Below the pieces are notes generated by a model. That model was not told the origin of the DNA. It was given only the letters and a program-made list of their open reading frames with translations, and searched no databases. Below are positions 37,301 through 46,300 of a stretch of 64,000 nt of DNA, piece by piece; position 1 is the stretch's first letter; every line of letters starts with the position of its first letter. A program made the position numbers and the translations under genes. Origin of the DNA: Marisa cornuarietis (Eukaryota; Mollusca; Gastropoda; Architaenioglossa; Ampullariidae); assembly GCA_004794655.1 (NCBI GenBank), contig SMMW01000576.1:2989501-3053500 (forward strand). Direction: 5' to 3'.

Positions 37301-40300
37301 AGAAGTAGCCGCAATAGTGAGAGTGCTAATCAGAGGCTAGGCACGTGTCCCAGTGTTAAGTATGGCCATACTAAGGAGTCATCACTTTGTGTGGACTCCT
37401 GAGTTTGTTCTTACAGTCGGTCTCTTGCAGCAGTAGTATTACAAGCAGATCGTTAGTATCTGGGATATGTTGGTAGGCAGCCTCCTCTGTGAGCCTGCGA
37501 CCCTTATCTAGATAACGAGGGCACAAACGGAGCAAATTGGGCTTGTAAGGGTGCTTTCAGCCAGAAGGTGCGGGACCTTCTGTTAAGTAGATGGGGCCTA
37601 AATAGAAGGGGGACCAAGAGCGGATTGGTACAACAGACCAGACCGGAGTCCTGCCTTCAGTACTTTCTCGACCTGCTATTCCAGGCAGGTGGATGACCGC
37701 GGGATACTGGTGGTCCCTGGGCCAGCCAGACCACTCTGTCAAGGTAAGGTCCATAACACTTAAGTCTCCAGTCGGGAACGGACTGGATCGACAGACCGTG
37801 GAGCACTCTCCCTCCGGTCCTCCGTGGGAGGGGGTGTGGCCAGTACCAGAGGCCTTTCTTCCGTCTCTAGCGTTAGACGAAGTAAGTGGCCAGGCCGGAC
37901 ACAGCGTTCCAGAGGACGTCCACCAGTGGGAGGGTGTACAGCTTGCATCAAATGCCCCCTGTCAGCCCACACGGGGCGAAGGAAGAGCGAGCAGGCGGAA
38001 CGCTATGTACCAGGAGGGCACCCCCGGCCCGGGGCGCTTGGGGCTAGTCCCCCCCCCAGGTCTCTGCCTGGGTGAGGCTTGACCCCCAGGCCACGAGTGG
38101 GTATGTGGTCTTGACACCTTACGCTCATCTCGTGCCTGCCCGGTACGGATTCGACAGAGTGTCGTGAACCTTGAGGAGAAGGACACGCGAGGATGGTCAG
38201 AGGGGTGTAATTTCCGTCGCTCCGACTAATTACACTCTCAACACCTCCACCAACTCACGTCGACATGTACGGTGTACGCAACACTTACACTAAATTGCTA
38301 ATATGATGAATGATCCAATCTGACTCCGAGCCCCCGGCGTACGTCCCCAACAACAAACTCAAGGCAATTTAGTGTAAAAAGAATTATTAATCAACAAGAT
38401 TTCAACACGTTAATCACAATATATGATTGCCACAAATCACAATTCAAACTCGTTTTCTAGGCGTCCCGCCACAGTCCCCTACGGCTAATCCAGGTATCAT
38501 GAGTCACTGACTAATTAGCTTAATTACCACACACAACACACTGCACTCGTCACTTATCTCTCTACACAAGAATGTCTCTCGCGATGTGGAGGGCCCTCCG
38601 ATGTCTTGACGTCTGATAATCCGTAGGTCACTCCGCCAGTCGTTGCTGCCTTTTCCACGAACACAGAGACTCTGGCACTGCCGCGTGCCACCACGTGACT
38701 CTTCCTCAAGGCCGGACTGCGATCAGAGCTTAACCGCGCCTGAGGACCAACGCTTCTCTACCAGCTTTACCTCTGCTGTCTACGACCGACAGCCACTGGT
38801 GATGCAAACGTTGTGCACTCTGTACCAAGAGTGGGTCTTAACGCACCTCTGGAGTCGGTTGTGCTGAAGTAGTCACGATTCCAGACTAACTCTCAGCGGA
38901 GAATCTGAACAGCCTTGAACAGATCTCTGCTACAACCTTCTCCCTCGAGATTCCAGTGCGAAGACGCCGATCCTTGGGCTGACACAAGGTTAAACCCTCG
39001 TCTCCGGCGTTCGTCATCTTTGGCGATTGGCTAATTACAAAATCCGCACACTGTCTGCCATTCCTTTACCTGCCTATGACCAATCACTAACCTAGCAAGT
39101 ACATGATGGACAGGTGGTCAGTAACTTTCCAAGCAAGAACTCTGCTTGCTACAACCAATCCCGCATCGATGCTAGTCTAAGACAACTACCGCCACCCAAG
39201 TCGGGAAACATTCCCCACCCCCAAGGTTATCTTACCTGGGTGCCTACCCTTTCTAAAGAGTGGTCAAGTCGTTAACTTGCCACCCGTCTAACCTGCACTG
39301 ATGAATGTGCGGTGAATCAGAAACAGAGCAGGCGCTACTGTCCCCCGATCAACTCGCATCATTCAATCCCATCCCCCATTCAGCCTGGTAGGTTTATGAT
39401 CCTGACCAGCTCAGCTTACCTACTGGTCTCTGGTCAGTCTCTCCCCCTGAGCGAACTAACATCGGCCGTCCCTATTCTTCTTCCCTGCACGTGCGCAGTG
39501 ATTTATTCTCCAGGGCCAGGAGACAGAGCATAGAGATGTCTCTGCGAAGTAAGAATCTCGCTACAGTCTCGAGAAGGCTATTCATGAAGTGAGAGCGGCG
39601 TTCGTGTGGCACGTTTATGCAACCTACATATACTTTGCTGACGCCTTTTTATTGTCCTGTTGCAACCGTCAGCGGCCCGCTTCTATGCCTTGCCTTTGAA
39701 GGCAGCGTTTTATGATTTGCCTTGCGGGCGGAAATCGGCACTATGATTTTTACCTGAATGACGTTGCATTACAGGCCCGGGACCTTTTTAGCTTGCCCCC
39801 CCCCCTTCCTTCCCGGGCCACAGCCTGTGTGTCTGGTACATCCTACCCAGGCCATGAGTAGACATGTGGTCAGGAGACCTTGTAGCCTGCCGGCTATGGA
39901 TTTGCGTAATCCTGTTCCGGATGAGGGCTCAGAAAGCCATGTCAGCCTTGCCACGGTTAATTTTTACAGCCAAAACAGCAGGTGAAGCTCGAACTGGCTT
40001 ACCTCTTGACCTTACTGTTAAGAGTTGAGGTGGCTGAGTCACCCAGTTTCTTCAGAGTTGGTACTCCATATCAAGTGGGATAGCTCATATACGCCCTACT
40101 CAGATGGCCTTGTTGGCAAGCTGGAGGCCAACAACGGGATGGTTGGATAATCCGACAACTATGTTGGCGAGTTAGTCACACTGAACGGTTATGAACAACT
40201 TCCGGTGGCTAGCCACGGCGATCCCACGCTGGAGTTTTATTGAGGCACAACTGACAGCCGCCAGACGTTGTGGGGGGGGGGGGCTTCCTCTTGACCTTTG

Positions 40301-43300
40301 GTTATAACAGGGCCAGTGGTGGAGGAAGAACAGTCTCAGCACTTAAACTGAAGGCTGGGAATGGTTGGCGATGTGGAGAGCACAAGTTACTTGACAGCGG
40401 GCCCTGCAGAGGATAACAGGAATGGTTTTGGCTGGAAGATCCAAAGCAGTGATCCTTTTATGTCGACAGTGGTGCTGCTCTCTCCCCTGTGCTGTGCCCC
40501 TTAGCTGGAAGGTTATTCTGGTGGATCATGTTTTATTCTGGCATAGCTAAGCTCAGTATTACTGGCAGACTCTATGTCCCAGCCAAAGGCCTTGAACAGG
40601 AAGGAAAGTTATCCTTTGCCAGCCAATTTTCCAACTCTTGTCAGGTTGTTTCATATGGGGGACCTCTGTGAGACTTGTGGGGACAAGCTCCCGACGTTTG
40701 AGTCACCAGTTCCGGACCCACTGATTTGGACAGTTGACGTAGTGTCACTGCATTGGGAAGGAACTCAGGGCAGAGACCTTACAATTCTTCTGCCAGACAG
40801 ACAAAGATCAATAGAGACCAAGATCAGGCCTCTCATAGTGGACCCACTTACCTGGAATTGGTATTGGGAGCTAAGAGTAAACAGTTTTTTCAATGGGGGT
40901 ACTTCAAGAAGAAGAAGGACCACCCATACGGGCTCTGTAAAGAGAGCTGTGCAGTCAGCCAGTTTATCTGGCAACAGAGAATCTGCATCTTCACGCCTTT
41001 GCCTTATTAGAGGTGACAGCTGAAGTTGACATTGATCTAGTGAGGTGGCAGAGTGCATTGCTTTCACTAGAAACCCCTCTACTTTCGTGGTTAAAAGAAG
41101 CAGACCTTAGTCATGGACGGGATCCTTCGGATATGTTCTAGGCAGAATGGTCTGTGATTCTTAACCCTCTTGGTTCAAGATAAAAATGAACATTACAATG
41201 ACTGGCTTATAACTGAAGATTGCGAAGACGACAGTGGGTGAAGTTTGTTTTTTATTATTGCTGCTCTGAGATAAACATTAGACCAAGAAACCTAGACATT
41301 TTTGGAAAAGAGAAAATTTGAACTTAGCACTAAAAAGTAATGAAAATTGCCTTGCCTGTGCTACCCGGCAAGGCCACGATCGTGGCTTGTCGAACCAAGA
41401 GGGTTAAGAAGACTTGTAGCTCGTTATTATTGAAGGCTATAAAGCCATGCTATCAGATACATTCCATCTTTGGCGGTCAATAGAATGGGGGCCAATAGCC
41501 ATGTTCTGCCCTGCTGGCAAGTTTGTTAGCCCTCAACCAGTAGGTTGCACTCTCTTCCCTTCTTGGGATTGGAGGATGAGTATTTACCGCTGGAACTCAG
41601 TTCGTGAGCCGTTATCCCGGTCTCCTTTAAGTTTCTGGCAGGGGAGACATAGGTTAGCAGTTGGAGCAGAGGTGGCTACTATATCTGAGACTTGAGATAC
41701 TCAGTTTTGACTTGCTGACAGTTTAGGGGTAAGGGTTTCATATCCCTACACATAATCCTGCCTTACTGACTCAGATTACTCTTCCAGAACAGGGTCCTAG
41801 GAGAATATGCTACTCCTACTTCCAAGAACAGGCCTGAAGGATCAGGTTACCACAGGATTTAGTGAGAACACTCCGGATTTATCCCAAGAGGTTGGACTCG
41901 CTCAGGGAGGCATCTGTCGGTTCTTACCAGTGGGGAATGGTAAGACAGAAAGTTTTCTCAGTGCAATCTATTACAGCCTGGGGGTTAGCAGTAGTGCAGG
42001 CAGTTTTGCACTGATGCTTGACAGCAACTTCCCCAGTTGGAAGGTTTGTGCATTGAGGCTTGAGCTGTTGCCACTAGTCCAGCCTTCAGGATATGCAGCG
42101 CTATAGTCATTTGGACTATAGGCTGGTGTTATTGTGTGCATCACTAGGTTCTACCTACGGATCTTGCACCCTATCCTGACTCATTGGTGACAGTTGGCTG
42201 GGTATCAGCAGCAGAGATACGGCAGCCTGCTTGACAGGTCCGATGGCAGCGTTGCATAGCTCAGTCAAGGTGGCCTCACTCTACAGCCCGGCTGGATTTG
42301 GGGTGTGATTTCTTTTGTTTGATGTTCACCTATGGATGTTTGTAGGGGTTGTTACAAGGTGGGCGACCACTCCCTCCACCTGTTAGTTATTCTCCATATA
42401 GTCATGTCATCTGGTACAGTACGAAGAAGAAATAGCATTTTTGGTGGTAAAATGACATGACAGCTAGCTCCCTCCCGCCTCCCCGCAGTGGGTTCCAGAC
42501 TCAATCCAGGTTTAAAACTGGAGTAGAGAGGCTCACTAGCGAGACAGGTGGGATGGAAGGGGGCTGAGCTGTTTTCAAGTCCTACTGTGGTGCACGGATT
42601 TGGACAGCTGGATTTGAGGTAGCTAGAGGGTGATCTCCATATAGTCATGTCATCTGGTAAGTACTGGAAGAAAGAAATTTTACCACCAAAAATGGTATTT
42701 TACTGCAAGTATGCTAATTTGTCATTGAGCGTGGTATGGCCAGACTTCCACCTCCTGATATTTATTCTTCCGATAGGTTGTGTGGTAAAATTGTGTTCTT
42801 GTGCAATGCATCTAAATGGCAAAGAAGAGATTTTGCTTCTTTAGAACAGTTATAAGGTTTAGAAACATGTTGCGCAACTAGCCCCTGGGCTGGTAATCCT
42901 GCTAACCAGAGCAGTAATTTGTTTGGTCTAAGAGCAGTTGTAGTCCATGTTTTGAATAGTTGGGTCAGCTGGTAAGTATTGAAAAAAGAAAATTTTCAAG
43001 AAAAATGTAATTTGTCACTCTTTTCCATCAACCTTTTATCTTTATTTGAAAAGACATTTTCCTGGAAAAGGATTTTGTATAATAAAAGGTTGGTTTCTTT
43101 TAGGTTTCATCATGCTGCATCTAATGTCACCAGTTGTTTCCAGCTCAGCTGTCAAGTAAGTCTAACTGCATATGAGTATGCTGGTTTCTAACACTTTCTA
43201 CCCCTGTTTCTCATACATGTCCACATAATTACAAGTCAAAGGTGCACACATGCACTGATACATGCAGACACACAAGTGTGTTATTCTTGACACAAGTGAA

Positions 43301-46300
43301 TTATTCTTTATGTATCTACCGTTGGAATCTACATAATGTCAAGTCTGTCCTTGGTTTTCCTCTGATTCTAGTGCTGCACTGTGCGACCTTTATCTGTACA
43401 TTGTCCAGCAGAATCTTCTAGAATCGCTGTATCCAGCCACACTCACTGGTTATGAGTAAGCAGTTTTCTTTTATCCATTTTACTTGAAATTGCACTAAAC
43501 TATTTATAAAACACATGCTTACATTTTACACATATGAAGAAATTTCCTTTTTATTTGTAATTGTTTGGGAGCATGCATATTGGCTTGCACATGGTGATTA
43601 AAGCAAAATAAGAGCAGTTCTAATAAAAAAAAAATTATGTGCATGAAGAAACCTTATAAACAGGTGTGGTGTACACTTGAACATTTATTTTATGGGTTTG
43701 AGTCATGGTACAATGTCAGATTTAATACCCTATTTGACTGTCATTTCAACAGATTTAGCATGGAGGCCATGTCAACAGGTGTGGGGATCCACACAGAAGG
43801 TTTCAGCCACAAGCTGCCAGTGAGTTAATCTGCAAGCTGTAGTTTACTTAACCAAAAGGATTTCCTTCTTCTGTTGAGAATTTTAAGCTCTTGCTTTTAT
43901 GTGTGCTGGCTCTGCTTTATCTTTTGCGTGCACTGTATACTACCCACTGTGTCCTCAATGCCATATATATAGTGACCAGCCCACCTGGTTAAAGAGAACA
44001 AAATTTTGCATCTGGTAAATAGATTACAAAAACAGCAGTTACATATCAAGAGAAGAAAACGATTGCTGCTGGTAAATAAATTAAGGGGTGCTTGTTATCT
44101 ACATGCTCTGTGTGCAAGATAATGTGTGGTAGACTTGTCTGGTGGCACAATGGTTAGCACCTGCCACCAATACAGTGAGGGTTGACTATCGTGGGTTTAG
44201 CTCTTGTCTCAGGCATGCTGTTCTTTTTATGCATGTGGCATCTGTTTACAGGGCTGGCTGCTGCACGAACCCATGTAAAACATCTTGGGAATGATGGGGC
44301 AGGTGGAGAACTTGTACAAATGTCTGACCAGCCCTTAACCCAATGCCTCACGTTCCATTATTAGAACAAAATAATTTTTTCTCTTCGAATTCTTGTTTCT
44401 TGAATATCTGTAGGTCACAATAATGAATTTCATGTACAAATGTAAAAATTTCAACCTCCAACATAAATGGGTTAAATTGAAGTAAGCAGTGCCAACTGTT
44501 CATGTCTGGTGAGCGATGAGTGTCGACCTTCTTTAGCATGGAGCACAATTTGCTTCAGATGGTGGTGCAGTGCATCATCGAACACCTGACAGAGTTCAAA
44601 GTCAGCCCACAGCAGTTTGAGGTTGTGAAGGCTCAACTGAAGAAGAGCTATTATAATGAGATGATCAAGCCTTTTGAATTTGGAAGGTTGGTGCCCACTT
44701 TTTCCTTTAGCCATAGCTTTCTCACAGTTCTTGCTTGGACTGAGCATCACTAAGTTTGTGTACAGCAGCATAACACTTTTATGGGAATTTGAGTTGTGTC
44801 CAGGGTCCCCATGAATCCTGAGGCAGACGACCTCTCCGGGCTCCTTGTAATTGTAAACTATTTTCCCAGTACATAATAATATGCTTACAATTAGATTGTC
44901 AATATCTACATTTCATTCAGTAATGTAATTCACAGCTGCCAGCCCAGGTACAGCATCCCTCCCTGCCCCCCTCATCAGGCCTGGTTGTGTCATAAAGGAA
45001 AAGATCTCTGTTGTATTGGGTGATATGTTTCTGGTTTGAAGATGTCTGTACAGTGTACACCAATATTTAGGAAAAAGAGTACTATTAGGGGGATGGGCTG
45101 AACCTCCTAATGATATTTTGTACCATCCCTTATATTACAGACATAACTCGTTAAACTATTGATGGGAAAACATGACTAGAACCCACAACAATAATTTATT
45201 TTGTATTAATTAAAGTGAATTTGTGCTTATTATCAGTGAAAAATGTTGTAGATTCTTTTGGGGGGTGGGGGATAGTCATACAAACATATAAGTTCTAGTT
45301 CTGGAGAATTGCATGTGCTAGAACATTTCTTACATATCTACTGGTGAATTGAGTGTAAGTTGTCATTAAGTCTGCTCAGTCCCTTTCTTGGCTGACATAA
45401 GGAAGTACAAGATATTATTTTGACAAAATATTAGGAAGCACAGTAACAGCTAGTAAATGATGTTTCTTGGATTTTACAGAATGCTGAGATTTGCTGTAAC
45501 AGAGCCATGTAATCCTTCATTGCCAGACCGCTACTTAGTGGTGTCCAGCCTGACACAGTCCATGCTGATGGACTTCTACCAACATTTTTCAAAGAGCATT
45601 TATATTGAAGGACTTGTAATAGGAAACTTTACAGCAGAGGTAGGACCCAATCTGTTGTAGTAGGCTGTTGAAGTACCATTATTACTTTTAGAAACTCTTA
45701 AAATACGTGGCTATAAAACAAAATTGAAATAAATGATAGATAAATGCAGACGAGTGGTTTAGACTCATTATCACAGTAAACTCCTAGCAGCAGGACCCAG
45801 AAGTTACATAAATGTTTAGCTTTAATAGCATGGTGTGGTTGGTACTGAATGGTCACCGGTCATTTTGTCCCACAGGCTGAGTCAAATTGTCCCAGCTATG
45901 TCCATATTGTCCCAAGTAAGACCCCACCTTCCCACTACTGAAAGCCAAATCATCTCAGGATTAAAAGTGAATCGACCACAGAGACAATATGACTGAGGCA
46001 ACATGGTCTTGGGGCAAAATGACAGGCCCCCTGTTGAAGATGTAAAAGTATGTTGTGTGCATGTGTATACTTTTGCAGTAAAAGGCATTTGAACCATTCT
46101 GACACTACAAGGAGAATTTGAACTTTCAGATGATGTGACGCAATGAACAATTTTACAAAGAAAGTATATTTCTTCATGGTTCATGACCATTTTTTTCCCC
46201 CTTTGAACAGGAGGCTGTGAAAATAGCTCATCTGGCACAGACAAGTTTATGCAAAAAACCCCTGTCACCGGAAATGCTGCCTCTCGTTTGTATCATTACT

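Larger units (their letters stand above)
35812..42694 (+). mobile_element. DIRS-like tyrosine-recombinase retroelement (element 1, ~6.9 kb)
   Basis: The left end (about 35812-35970) and right end (about 42507-42694) are inverted copies of each other, nearly identical over ~150 bp apart from a 20-bp indel (for example CTCACTAGCGAGACAGGTGG at 42531, present inverted at about 35920). Between about 42383 and 42460 lies an internal complementary region. It repeats CTCCATATAGTCATGTCATC...GGTAC joined to CATTTTTGGTGGTAAAA, the complements of the outermost left and right ends. This is the hallmark of DIRS elements. Near 42070-42190 a decayed recombinase tail reads IGWCYC...FYLRIL in broken frames. 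Composition is GC-rich relative to the host intron. No intact RT was recognised. The boundaries are estimates from the complementary region. Confidence 0.78.

Noticed and set aside
37693..38082. 129-codon plus-strand ORF as a gene
   Set aside because: Unusual GC-rich composition within the DIRS element and low-complexity translation; no family resemblance.
40574..41023. 149-codon plus-strand ORF as a host gene
   Set aside because: No recognisable domain, no splice structure, and it lies inside the DIRS-like element; probably decayed element sequence.
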